Positions 1 to 6,568 are shown, counted from the stretch's first letter. The stretch is 11,212 nucleotides of DNA from an uncultured Spirochaetia bacterium (GCA_913053665.1 CAJXGR010000077.1:1-11212); one strand, 5' to 3'. The notes: generated by a model not told the origin, from the sequence alone. Made by a program: numbers and translations.

Positions 1-5
1 ATAAT

Positions 6-11
6 TATAAT
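6..11 (+). promoter_or_regulatory. candidate -10 box for the PIN operon
   Basis: A perfect TATAAT lies about 48 bp before the PIN-domain start codon. The matching -35 region would fall outside the window, so only half of the promoter can be judged. It would give a 5' leader of roughly 40 nt. Confidence 0.35.
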
Positions 12-58
12 TTTTCCTATCAGTAGTTTTTACCCAAATGTGAGATAAGGTTTTAACA

Positions 59-538
59 ATGAGAAAGCTTAAGTTATATTTAGAAACATCCGTTTGGAAC
101 TTTTACTTTGCGGATGATGCTCCCGAAAAGAAAGAAATTACTTTAGCCTTTTTTGATAAGGTCAAAGCAGGAGAATACGACATATATATTTCTGATATTG
201 TACTTCATGAGATTATGAAAGCTGAAACAGGTAAAAGGAATTTGCTTCTGGATTTAATTAAAAGATATGCTCCAAATGAATTGAATGCAGATGAGGAAGC
301 TGAATCCCTTGCAGAGAAATATATTGAAGAAGGAGTTTTAACAGGAAAAAGTCTAACAGACGCTAGTCATGCAGCAGTCGCTACAATATCTGAAATGGAC
401 GCTCTTATCAGTTGGAACTTAAAGCATCTGGCTAATTTAAATAAAATGAACAAAATCAATGGAATTAACTTAAGAGAAGGATATTCCAAGAGATTAGAAT
501 TGATTACACCAATGGAGGTATCGGGTCATGAAATATGA
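59..538 (+). CDS. PIN-domain protein, VapC-like putative toxin
   Basis: The 159-residue product reads as a PIN-domain protein, the fold of VapC-type endoribonucleases that cleave RNA with Mg2+ or Mn2+. The N-terminal strand LYLETSVWNFYF is the usual first PIN motif. A Glu (E9) stands where most PIN proteins have the first catalytic Asp. Other likely acidic metal ligands are E51 (HEIMKAE), D101 (LTDASHAA) and D114 (SEMDALISWN). Length suits a single-domain PIN protein. A modest AAGG lies about 9 bp before the ATG. The downstream small gene overlaps it by 11 bp, which suggests translational coupling as a toxin-antitoxin pair with toxin first. The region is visibly more AT-rich than the genes from trxB onward, compatible with horizontal acquisition. 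The fold is seen with good confidence; toxin activity is inferred. Confidence 0.85.
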   Translation: MRKLKLYLETSVWNFYFADDAPEKKEITLAFFDKVKAGEYDIYISDIVLHEIMKAETGKRNLLLDLIKRYAPNELNADEEAESLAEKYIEEGVLTGKSLTDASHAAVATISEMDALISWNLKHLANLNKMNKINGINLREGYSKRLELITPMEVSGHEI

Positions 539-704
539 CAATTCCCTGACTGAGGTCTGGGGTTGGAAAGAACAATGTTATCAGGAACTTAAGGATTTAA
601 CAGCGAAAGAACGTATTGCAAGAAGGAAGGAAGCTACGGATAAACTCCTTTCTGAGGCTGGTGTTAAGCTAAGAAATCTACATTTGCAGGATAGAAAAAT
701 GTGA
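528..704 (+). CDS. small basic helical protein, putative antitoxin partner of the PIN protein
   Basis: This is a 58-codon ORF starting at ATG 528, preceded by a clear GGAGG at 514-518. It overlaps the 3' end of the PIN gene by 11 bp. The protein begins MKYDNSLTEVWGWKEQCYQE, is rich in Lys, Arg and Glu, and is predicted by eye to be mostly helical. Short proteins with an N-terminal acidic-hydrophobic patch (x-EVWxWK) commonly accompany PIN toxins and occupy the toxin groove, so an antitoxin role is the natural reading. No DNA-binding domain is evident. The assignment rests on context, overlap and the strong ribosome binding site, not on recognised homology. Confidence 0.7.
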   Translation: MKYDNSLTEVWGWKEQCYQELKDLTAKERIARRKEATDKLLSEAGVKLRNLHLQDRKM

Positions 705-756
705 GATTAGGAAGACACAGGAAGTCCTATCTTGATTTAAGGGAAAAATCCGTTGG

Positions 757-784
757 GTGACAAGAAGAAAAAGAAGATTATAAA
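757..784 (+). promoter_or_regulatory. candidate promoter for the DUF433/DUF5615 pair
   Basis: GTGACA (757-762) and TATAAA (779-784) are separated by 16 bp and each matches the sigma70 consensus at five of six positions. The start would be near 791, leaving a leader of about 100 nt. An extended -10-like TGATATTAT at 800-808 is an alternative. Confidence 0.35.
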
Positions 785-889
785 GGTTCTTTTGACTTGT
801 GATATTATATTTATGACAGTAAATCTTGATAAACATTATCATGGAGTGCTTTATTACCGCACGATACAATTTATTTAAGGAGGTCTAGA

Positions 890-1195
890 ATGGCAAAGGT
901 GTCTATAGCAGAGCATATCGAGATCACAAAAGGGGTTTGTGGCGGGAAACCACGGATAGCAGGACATCGTATCCGTGTGCAGGATATTGCTATTCTTTAT
1001 GAAAAGCTGGGCATGTCCCAGAATGAGATTGTATCAAGATATCCATCGATTACACTGGCTGATATTCACGCCGCTTTGACCTATTATTATGATCATCGTG
1101 ATGAAATAGAAAAGGATATTAGAAAAGGAGATGCTTTGGTAGCTGAACTCAAGAAGCGCTTTCCATCAAAGATTCCTGGAATGTTGAGTGGCTAA
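890..1195 (+). CDS. DUF433 family protein, putative antitoxin
   Basis: The 101-residue product carries the DUF433 pattern from about residue 10 to 75: CGGKPRIAGHRIRV, then a helix-turn-helix-like segment (GMSQNEIVSRYPSITLADIHAAL) and the closing YYYDHRDEIE. DUF433 proteins are helix-turn-helix-type proteins frequently found directly upstream of PIN-like toxins and are regarded as antitoxins that probably also autorepress their operon. A textbook AAGGAGGT (877-884) precedes the ATG. The gene overlaps the following DUF5615 gene by 8 bp (GTGGCTAA), typical of coupled toxin-antitoxin genes. The C-terminal 25 residues (DIRKGDALVAELKKRFPS) probably form the toxin-wrapping tail. Family assignment is strong; the antitoxin role is inferred from the family and the pairing. 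Confidence 0.9.
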   Translation: MAKVSIAEHIEITKGVCGGKPRIAGHRIRVQDIAILYEKLGMSQNEIVSRYPSITLADIHAALTYYYDHRDEIEKDIRKGDALVAELKKRFPSKIPGMLSG

Positions 1196-1526
1196 TCGGA
1201 TTAGATTCTATCTCGACCAAAATGTGGCTTATGCCATTGCTGAAGGTCTAAGACGTCGTGATGTAGATACATTAACAGCCCAGGAAGTCGGTAAGTGCGG
1301 GGCTTCAGATGAAGAGCAGATTGTTTTCGCCACTAGCAAAACCCGTGTTCTTTTCACCCATGATGAGGACTTTCTGAAACTGCATTCCGCTGGGTATCTT
1401 CATTCTGGCCTTGTCTACATCAAGCAAGGAGCATCCATAGGTAATATGATCCGAGGATTGATGATGATTTACGACATGTTTTCAGCCGAGGAGATGGACA
1501 ATCATCTTGAGTTTTTGATAGGTTAA
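1188..1526 (+). CDS. DUF5615 PIN-like protein, putative toxin
   Basis: This 112-residue protein starts with GTG inside the 3' end of the DUF433 gene. It matches the DUF5615 PIN-like fold: RFYLDQNVAYAIAEGL with D10 as the first acidic ligand, GASDEEQIVFA with D41, and VLFTHDEDFLKL with D59 and D61 in the ThDxDF motif. These are the expected metal-binding acids of a PIN-type nuclease. The GTG start is chosen because it puts the Asp strand at the N-terminus as in the family and because no better start exists; a GGAA lies just upstream. Together with the DUF433 gene it forms a VapBC-like module. RNase activity is inferred, not shown. Confidence 0.88.
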   Translation: MANRIRFYLDQNVAYAIAEGLRRRDVDTLTAQEVGKCGASDEEQIVFATSKTRVLFTHDEDFLKLHSAGYLHSGLVYIKQGASIGNMIRGLMMIYDMFSAEEMDNHLEFLIG

Positions 1527-1620
1527 ACCTTAGGGAGTTATTATTAAAAAGCTTTTGCCAAAGTGGATATCTTTTAAAGAATAGGCCATCTGCTGATGCA
1601 GGTTATCTGCTGACAAAGAA

Positions 1621-1660
1621 AAGAACGACCCACTTCCCGGTAGGGAGTGAATCGTTTCTT
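1621..1660. repeat. imperfect inverted repeat overlapping unit 1 of the 22-bp array
   Basis: The left arm AAGAACGACCCACTTCCC and the right arm GGGAGTGAATCGTTTCTT pair with small bulges around a GGTA loop. The right arm is part of the first 22-bp unit, so the left arm is effectively an inverted copy of that unit. It could act as a weak terminator for the DUF5615 gene, since TTTCTT closes the stem, but there is no proper T-run. Confidence 0.5.
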
Positions 1661-1786
1661 GGCAGGAAATGGATCATCTCTCAGTAAGAAGTGAAAGCCA
1701 CCTCGGCGAAGTACCTCAGCTACCTCGGTGAAGCACCTCAGCTATCTCGGCGAAGTACCTCAGCTATCTCGGTAGGAAATGAGTCG
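1633..1786 (+). repeat. degenerate array of seven 22-bp direct repeats
   Basis: The units begin at 1633, 1655, 1677, 1699, 1721, 1743 and 1765 with no spacers. Each opens with a pyrimidine-rich hexamer (TATCTC or similar), continues with a 12-bp core and ends with four variable bases. Units 1, 2, 3 and 7 have a core like GGTAGGAAATGA. Units 4, 5 and 6 have GGCGAAGTACCT or GGTGAAGCACCT followed by CAGC and are almost identical to one another. The period is not a multiple of three and no ORF runs through it. The array lies in the otherwise gene-free 1527-1901 interval. A two-copy 17-bp repeat (ATCTGCTGA core, 1584-1617) lies just before it. Function is unknown. Confidence 0.8.
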
Positions 1787-1901
1787 CCGAAAGATTAGAA
1801 GCAGTTGCAAGAATGACTTTATTGGCTCATGCCATTGCAAAGGACTTCTCCGTACTTGGATAAATAAAACTCATGTAGTAAATTATAGGATTGGAGGCAA
1901 G

Positions 1902-2846
1902 ATGCTTAGAGAGGTCATAATCATAGGGTCCGGGCCGGCAGGACTCACTGCGGCATTGTATGCCGCACGGGCTGACTTGAAACCATTGGTCATTGAAGGA
2001 CTTGAGAGCGGCGGGCAATTGATGACCACGACAGATGTGGAGAACTTCCCCGGATTTCCTGATGGACTCATCGGCCCCCGGCTCATTGAAAACATGAGAC
2101 GGCAGGCTGTCAAGTTTGGCGCAGAGATTATGGGAGGGAATGTCATTAAGGTCGATTGCAAAACCCCCTTTCAAGTGACTCTTGAAGAGGGTGAAGAGAT
2201 TCAATGCAAAGCAATGATCCTGTCCACAGGAGCCTCTGCCAATTACTTGGGCCTGGAAAGCGAGCAAAAGCTTATTGGTCACGGTGTATCCGCCTGTGCC
2301 ACTTGTGATGCCTACTTCTTTAGGGATCAGAAGGTCGTTGTGGTGGGGGGCGGAGACTCCGCCATCGAAGAAGCCATATTCCTGAAGAGGTTTGCTCGTG
2401 AGGTTAAAGTGGTTCATCGTCGCGATCGATTGCGTGCCTCTAAAATCCTCCAGAGCAGACTGTTTAAGGCAGATGGCATCTCAGTCGTATGGAATCACGT
2501 GATCGAAGAGGTTTTAGGGGTTGAGGACAAGAAGGTCAATGGTGTGATACTAAAAGACGTGACGAGCGGTGACAGGCATGAAGAGCCTTGTGATGGCTTT
2601 TTCCTGGCCATAGGACACACGCCCAATACCCAGCTATTCAAGGGTCAGATCGATTTGGATGCCAATGGCTTTGTCATCACTCAAAAGAACCCTCATCGAG
2701 AGACAGAGACCAGTGTAGCGGGTGTCTTTGCCTGTGGTAACGTACAGGATCCCCTGTATAAGCAGGCGATTACGGCGGCAGGGTCTGGGTGCATGGCCGC
2801 ACTGGATGCTGAAAGGTATATTGAAAGCCTCAATATGATAGATTAG
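1902..2846 (+). CDS. trxB: thioredoxin reductase (NADPH)
   Basis: TrxB is a homodimeric cytosolic flavoprotein that passes electrons from NADPH via FAD and a redox-active disulfide to thioredoxin. The 314-residue product has the FAD-binding GSGPAG at residues 9-14, the active-site CATC at C132-C135, the NADPH-binding GGGDSA at 149-154 and the 2'-phosphate-binding HRRDRLRAS at 172-180. The C-terminal FAD motif reads ACGNVQD (277-283). The usual Asp of GDVxD is Asn (N280), and the following QAITAAGSGCMAALDAE is typical. The start at 1902 is preceded by TTGGAGG (1891-1897) and fits the family length; a longer reading from 1779 adds only unrelated residues. A weak promoter (TTGCAA 1835-1840, GATAAA 1859-1864) may drive it. 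The 3' end overlaps the convergent protease gene by 4 bp. Confidence 0.95.
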   Translation: MLREVIIIGSGPAGLTAALYAARADLKPLVIEGLESGGQLMTTTDVENFPGFPDGLIGPRLIENMRRQAVKFGAEIMGGNVIKVDCKTPFQVTLEEGEEIQCKAMILSTGASANYLGLESEQKLIGHGVSACATCDAYFFRDQKVVVVGGGDSAIEEAIFLKRFAREVKVVHRRDRLRASKILQSRLFKADGISVVWNHVIEEVLGVEDKKVNGVILKDVTSGDRHEEPCDGFFLAIGHTPNTQLFKGQIDLDANGFVITQKNPHRETETSVAGVFACGNVQDPLYKQAITAAGSGCMAALDAERYIESLNMID

Positions 2847-3697
2847 GTCATGATTTCGACTAGTATCATAAGTAAATTGCCGGCTGAATGAGCCATGATG
2901 GGAGCGTAAAGGTTACCCCTTTGTTCGTAAAGAAATACAAGGACGAGACCTGCCAGAAAGTAGGAGATGAAGGTGATGGGGTTAAAAGGTGGATGGACAA
3001 AGGCAAAGACCAGAGACGATATGACCGCTCCCGCATAGAGGTTGCTCTTACCTCTGATGAAACCATGTATCATCTTTCTAAAGACGAACTCCTCGATTAC
3101 GGGAGCGAAAAACCCTGCTATCATAAGTAATACAAGAAGGTATCCCCCCTTTTCTTCTGCTTGGAGAGGCTGTGACGTCATATAAGTGTTTAAAGTCATC
3201 AGGGCGAACAAGAGTGCGGCCCCAGCCATTGCGTAGTAGGTATCAGTGACACGCCGTCTTGACTGAAACGTCATGCGAAAGAATCTCTCACCAAAGTATT
3301 GAGGGCTAAGGTAGACTAAGGCAGGGAAAATAAGAAGATAAACACCGCCAATATCCATGATGTGAGTCACAGGCATTAGACCACGGACTCGGTATTCAGT
3401 CAGGTAGATGAGAAAGACAACGAAGGTAAATAGAGCAAAAGCTATTGTGAGTGAAAGATTAGGAGCCTTAATTACGGCCTTGTTCCTTCTCATTAAGGAA
3501 CTAAACTCCTTTAAGACCGCTGATTTCTCTGAGGGGGAGGCTTTCCCCATCCGTTTCTTTTCGGTCAACAGCTTTTCCCTTTCTCCTGGACTGAGGCAGG
3601 CAAATACTTTAGGTGTGAAAGACCGTCCGATAAGGGTGAGCAGTACAACAGCTTTACGCGGCCCTTTGAGCCGCCCTGTGTGTTTGGCTTTTTTCAT
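2843..3697 (-). CDS. CPBP-family membrane protease with FliG-N-like N-terminal domain
   Basis: The 284-residue protein has two parts. Residues about 80-284 form a multi-helix membrane domain with the CPBP (Abi/Rce1-like) glutamic protease motifs: EEFVFR (202-207), FAFVH (231-235) and HSAGN (270-274). Such enzymes cleave substrates within or near the membrane; bacterial members serve in bacteriocin immunity, protein processing or unknown roles. Residues about 11-70 are soluble and resemble the N-terminal domain of the flagellar switch protein FliG: KAVVLLTLIG, then VF..LSPGEREKL, then VLKEF, in the same spacing as E. coli FliG. This combination is unusual. The start lacks a clear Shine-Dalgarno sequence; a possible promoter just upstream would make a leaderless mRNA. 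It lies 106 bp downstream of map with a palindrome between. Protease family assignment is firm; the fused domain call is by eye. Confidence 0.88.
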   Translation of the reverse strand: MKKAKHTGRLKGPRKAVVLLTLIGRSFTPKVFACLSPGEREKLLTEKKRMGKASPSEKSAVLKEFSSLMRRNKAVIKAPNLSLTIAFALFTFVVFLIYLTEYRVRGLMPVTHIMDIGGVYLLIFPALVYLSPQYFGERFFRMTFQSRRRVTDTYYAMAGAALLFALMTLNTYMTSQPLQAEEKGGYLLVLLMIAGFFAPVIEEFVFRKMIHGFIRGKSNLYAGAVISSLVFAFVHPPFNPITFISYFLAGLVLVFLYEQRGNLYAPIMAHSAGNLLMILVEIMT

Positions 3698-3703
3698 AGG
3701 AAG

Positions 3704-3731
3704 CCTATAATGAACTCAATAGAATTGTCAT
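3704..3731 (-). promoter_or_regulatory. possible promoter for the CPBP protease gene
   Basis: Read on the - strand, ATGACA (3726-3731) and TATAGG (3704-3709) are separated by 16 bp. The expected start would coincide with the A of the ATG at 3697, which would give a leaderless transcript and would fit the missing ribosome binding site. The -10 match is only four of six. Confidence 0.25.
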
Positions 3732-3749
3732 GGTGAGGACTGCATTGTA

Positions 3750-3780
3750 TTGTAGGAGCGGGGTTACCCCGTCCCTACAA
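3750..3780. repeat. palindromic REP-like element
   Basis: TTGTAGG pairs with CCTACAA and CGGGG with CCCCG around a TTA loop, with a two-base mismatch in the stem. It lies between the end of map and the start of the CPBP gene. There is no T-run on either side, so it is not a standard intrinsic terminator. Its outer GTAGG..CCTAC and GC-rich inner arm resemble the palindrome at 8083-8117. Confidence 0.65.
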
Positions 3781-3803
3781 TGGCACCTCACTTCGCCTAG
3801 GCC

Positions 3804-4553
3804 TTAATCCAGTCTTGTAAGGATTTGGGGAGAACCATTTTGGATCAATACAGTGTGCTCATAATGAGCTGAAGGCATCAGGTCTTTTGTTGTGACGGTC
3901 CAGCCGTCTTTATTGACAAATATCTCATGGTGACCAATATTGACCATAGGTTCTATAGCGATCACCATGCCGGATTTAAGCCTAGGACCATAACCTTTCT
4001 TCCCAACGTTAGGAATAGGGGGTTCCTCCCAAACATCCAGACCCACGCCATGTCCACAATAGCCTCTCACCAAGGAATAACCTTTAGCCTCAGCGAATGC
4101 CTGGATAGCATTGGAGATGTCACCCACGCGATTGCCTCGAACAGCTTGTTCAATACCTTTGTAGAGGGATGCTTCAGTGGCTTCCATAAGCTTTTTCTTT
4201 GCTTCACTCACCTCCCCCACCGCGTAGGTATAGGCGGTATCCCCGTAGCCCCCCCTGTAGATCATGCCCACATCGACTCCCACTATGTCGCCTTCCTTCA
4301 GAGGGCTGTTGGTGGGAATGCCATGAATAACATTCTCATTCACTGAGATACAAGTGGTGTTCGGGAAGCCCTGAAACCCTTTGAATGAAGGAAGCCCCTT
4401 GTGGGACATAATGAAGTCTTCAGCAAACCCATCGATTTCAAGGAGAGTGACATTGGGTTTAACGAAACTTTTGAGTTCTATGAGAAGTTTTGCCAAGACC
4501 TGACTGCTGTACTTTATATTCTCTATTTGTGCTTCAGTTTTAATTTTCGCCAT
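3804..4553 (-). CDS. map: methionine aminopeptidase, type I
   Basis: This cytosolic enzyme removes the initiator methionine from nascent proteins. The 249-residue length is that of a bare type I enzyme with no N-terminal extension. All five dimetal ligands of the pita-bread fold are visible: D94 (GVDVG), D105 (GDTAYT), H168 (GYCGHGVG), E201 (AIEPMV) and E232 (YEHTVL). The substrate-side H78 (VIHGIP) is also present. The conserved second histidine of the FHEEP segment (H178 in E. coli) is a tryptophan here, GLDVWEEP with W175. The ATG is preceded by AAAGGTG at a good distance. It starts 20 bp after the stop of the upstream lipoprotein gene and is probably co-transcribed with it. Family assignment is certain. 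Full catalytic competence is likely, but the H-to-W change makes it worth confirming. Confidence 0.95.
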   Translation of the reverse strand: MAKIKTEAQIENIKYSSQVLAKLLIELKSFVKPNVTLLEIDGFAEDFIMSHKGLPSFKGFQGFPNTTCISVNENVIHGIPTNSPLKEGDIVGVDVGMIYRGGYGDTAYTYAVGEVSEAKKKLMEATEASLYKGIEQAVRGNRVGDISNAIQAFAEAKGYSLVRGYCGHGVGLDVWEEPPIPNVGKKGYGPRLKSGMVIAIEPMVNIGHHEIFVNKDGWTVTTKDLMPSAHYEHTVLIQNGSPQILTRLD

Positions 4554-4573
4554 AATACACCTTTATATTTAAA

Positions 4574-6358
4574 TTAGTGCGGAGTGGAGACTTTTTCGAC
4601 CTGACCCGGTGCATTGGAGCAGGGTTTATAATGAACTTTCTCAGTTAGTTTGGTGTGATCATTATAGCGATCTTCCTGGACTAAACAGCCATTCGAGTCA
4701 TAGAAAAACTCAGATAGGCCAAGATATTGGTTCCCACGACCATAGGCACGTGTCTCTTTCTTTTGCCCCTTTTGGTTGTAGTAATACAATAGAAGTAATT
4801 CCACATTCCCTGTTCTGTCCAGTGTTGTTTCCCTGGCGAGCTTGCCTTTATAGGGTCCCACCTTTTTTCTTTTGAAGGGGCCCTTCCGATAGTACTTATA
4901 GACAAAGGTTTTAGTCCTTCGTTCGTTGTAGCCATATTCTATCTTTATGAGCCGGGCTTTTCTATCATAGTATTTCTTTTGGACTAATGCTATCTTGCCG
5001 TATTTCTTCTTGAAAACCTTTTCGACCCGTCTATTCCCATCGTTATCATAGACATAGGCGTTGGTCTTGAATATTTGTTTGCCCTGAAAAAGGTTTTCCA
5101 CGATGACCTGATTCTTTTTATTGTATTTATACGTCCAGCGACCCAGGAGACGGTTGCCGGGTGTAAATAATCGTCTCTCAAAGGGGAGGCCACTTTTATT
5201 GTAACGGTATTTATTGTAGGTGACTAAATCACCATTCTTATAGATTTCGCTTTGAGTCATGAGACCTTTTTCGTCGTATATATTTCGCTTTATAAGCTTA
5301 TTGTCGCCATTTGTGACGTCAACTCTTCGCAGCTTGCCTTTTGTATAGAAATAGCGGGTGATTTTCTTTTCCCGGCCTGTTTTATCATAGAGAACTTCAT
5401 CTCTAATCTGATCATCCGGATGGTATCGGGTGGCCGATATTTTATGGTCATTTTTATTGAACCATATTTGTTCTCTTCCGTCTTTTCTATACTTAATATC
5501 AGAGTAGGCAACAACGGATTTCCTCTGGTACTCTTCGATTCGATAGGGTCGTCCCTGGGCATCAAAGCGGGTAGTGGTCTTAAGCTTTCTATGGATGTAG
5601 CTTTGAGTGGATTTAAGGGTTTCATTGTCGGTATAATGATAGAGTATATATTGTATGACGCGACGCCGTTGATTATAGAATACCTTTCGCCGTAAGATTT
5701 TACCTTCATCAAAATAGTGATAGTCTACGGTAGTTCGGATCACCCCGTTTTTATAATAGGCGTAACGGGCCGGCTTGTTGAACTTGCTAAACAGGATCTC
5801 ATGGGCCTTTAACTTGAAGGGTGTGTACCATATCTCTCTAACTCCCTTCTTTTTATAAAGATACTTGCTTTTCAAGAGGACATCTTTATTGGAGTTGACC
5901 TTTTTTCTGGAGACCAGGACGTTTTTCTTGTATCGGCCAATAATATCGAGTTGCCTGTTGGATCCATAGCTTTCTGAACGCTTGATTCGACCCCGTTTAT
6001 TGTATATATAATTAGTACTTCGACTGATCTGATGGTTTTCATAGTATTCGATACGGTTGATCTTATTGCTTTTTTTATCGTAAAAGACTTTATAGTAAAA
6101 CCCTATGGACTCAATGTCTTGGGGTTTGAGGAGGTCTTTTTTCAGGAATCGATAGGTTTTTTTACGATAAGAATAACTTTGAACGCGATAAAACTGGATC
6201 TTGTAATTTTTATCGTCCCGAGGCTCGTCTATTGGCCCACGTGGGTTTATTTCCCCAGCCCCACCACGGGTTCCGGAGTTCCCACAGTGACTTATAAGGC
6301 TCACACTCAGTAAGATCAGTATAAAGCCAATGAACGACTTGATGGCCCGTTGTTTCAT
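4574..6358 (-). CDS. large basic YD/MORN-like repeat lipoprotein, function unknown
   Basis: The 594-residue product begins with a signal sequence (KQRAIKSFIGFILILLSVSLISHC) written here only to show its type: a basic end, a hydrophobic core and a cysteine at C25. The residue before the Cys is His, whereas a lipobox normally has Gly, Ala or Ser, so lipidation is likely but not assured. From about residue 85 to 575 the chain is built of roughly 20-25-residue imperfect repeats of the form YxYnxxGxxxxxExY, very rich in Tyr, Lys and Arg. This recalls MORN-variant (YwqK-like) and YD/RHS-type beta-hairpin repeats of surface proteins. No enzymatic motif is seen. It has a GAGAGGTGA ribosome binding site and a strong promoter, and it heads an apparent operon with map. 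An outer-membrane or periplasmic face location is inferred. Confidence 0.8.
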   Translation of the reverse strand: MKQRAIKSFIGFILILLSVSLISHCGNSGTRGGAGEINPRGPIDEPRDDKNYKIQFYRVQSYSYRKKTYRFLKKDLLKPQDIESIGFYYKVFYDKKSNKINRIEYYENHQISRSTNYIYNKRGRIKRSESYGSNRQLDIIGRYKKNVLVSRKKVNSNKDVLLKSKYLYKKKGVREIWYTPFKLKAHEILFSKFNKPARYAYYKNGVIRTTVDYHYFDEGKILRRKVFYNQRRRVIQYILYHYTDNETLKSTQSYIHRKLKTTTRFDAQGRPYRIEEYQRKSVVAYSDIKYRKDGREQIWFNKNDHKISATRYHPDDQIRDEVLYDKTGREKKITRYFYTKGKLRRVDVTNGDNKLIKRNIYDEKGLMTQSEIYKNGDLVTYNKYRYNKSGLPFERRLFTPGNRLLGRWTYKYNKKNQVIVENLFQGKQIFKTNAYVYDNDGNRRVEKVFKKKYGKIALVQKKYYDRKARLIKIEYGYNERRTKTFVYKYYRKGPFKRKKVGPYKGKLARETTLDRTGNVELLLLYYYNQKGQKKETRAYGRGNQYLGLSEFFYDSNGCLVQEDRYNDHTKLTEKVHYKPCSNAPGQVEKVSTPH

Positions 6359-6437
6359 TGTTCACCTCTCAAAATTAAAGGGATTAAGGCTTATGAATAT
6401 AAACAAATGTTGCTAGATCCCATAAAATAATTCATAA

Positions 6438-6466
6438 ATAATAATAATCCTTTTTAGCTAAGTCAA
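6438..6466 (-). promoter_or_regulatory. promoter for the repeat-lipoprotein/map operon
   Basis: Read on the - strand, TTGACT (6461-6466) and TATTAT (6438-6443) are separated by exactly 17 bp, each with five of six consensus matches. Transcription should begin near 6431, giving a leader of about 70 nt before the ATG at 6358. Confidence 0.65.
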
Positions 6467-6490
6467 TCCCTGATTTTCTTAAACGTCTAT

Positions 6491-6519
6491 TTGCCAATTT
6501 CCACACGAATGTTTATCTT
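6491..6519 (+). promoter_or_regulatory. candidate promoter for the VanY-like gene
   Basis: TTGCCA (6491-6496) and TATCTT (6514-6519) are 17 bp apart. With the divergent promoter at 6438-6466 it makes a compact bidirectional control region of about 210 bp between the two lipoprotein genes. Confidence 0.45.
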
Positions 6520-6568
6520 TCAGAAGCTTGAAAATATTAATACCATCCAATGAAACGGGGAAAATCTG

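Noticed and set aside
678..869. 63-codon - strand ORF between the two toxin-antitoxin modules
   Set aside because: It overlaps the end of the small antitoxin gene, lies over the likely promoter region and has no recognisable features.
1621..1660. Intrinsic terminator after the DUF5615 gene
   Set aside because: The stem is bulged, the following T-tract is interrupted, and the right arm is explained by the 22-bp repeat; it is kept only as an inverted repeat.
1633..1786. CRISPR array
   Set aside because: The 22-bp units abut directly with no unique spacers, are too divergent for CRISPR repeats, and no cas genes are nearby.
1779..1901. N-terminal extension of thioredoxin reductase
   Set aside because: The 41 extra residues match nothing in TrxB, whereas the ATG at 1902 has a strong ribosome binding site and gives the family length.
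1527..1901. T-box or other known riboswitch upstream of trxB
   Set aside because: No T-box sequence, terminator/antiterminator pair or other recognised riboswitch core is visible; the interval is dominated by the repeats.
1827..2417. 196-codon ORF on the - strand opposite trxB
   Set aside because: It is fully antisense to a clear trxB gene and its translation resembles no protein.
5252..5712. Overlapping ORFs opposite and within the repeat lipoprotein gene
   Set aside because: They are shadows of a long gene with a repeated low-complexity codon pattern; they lack ribosome binding sites.
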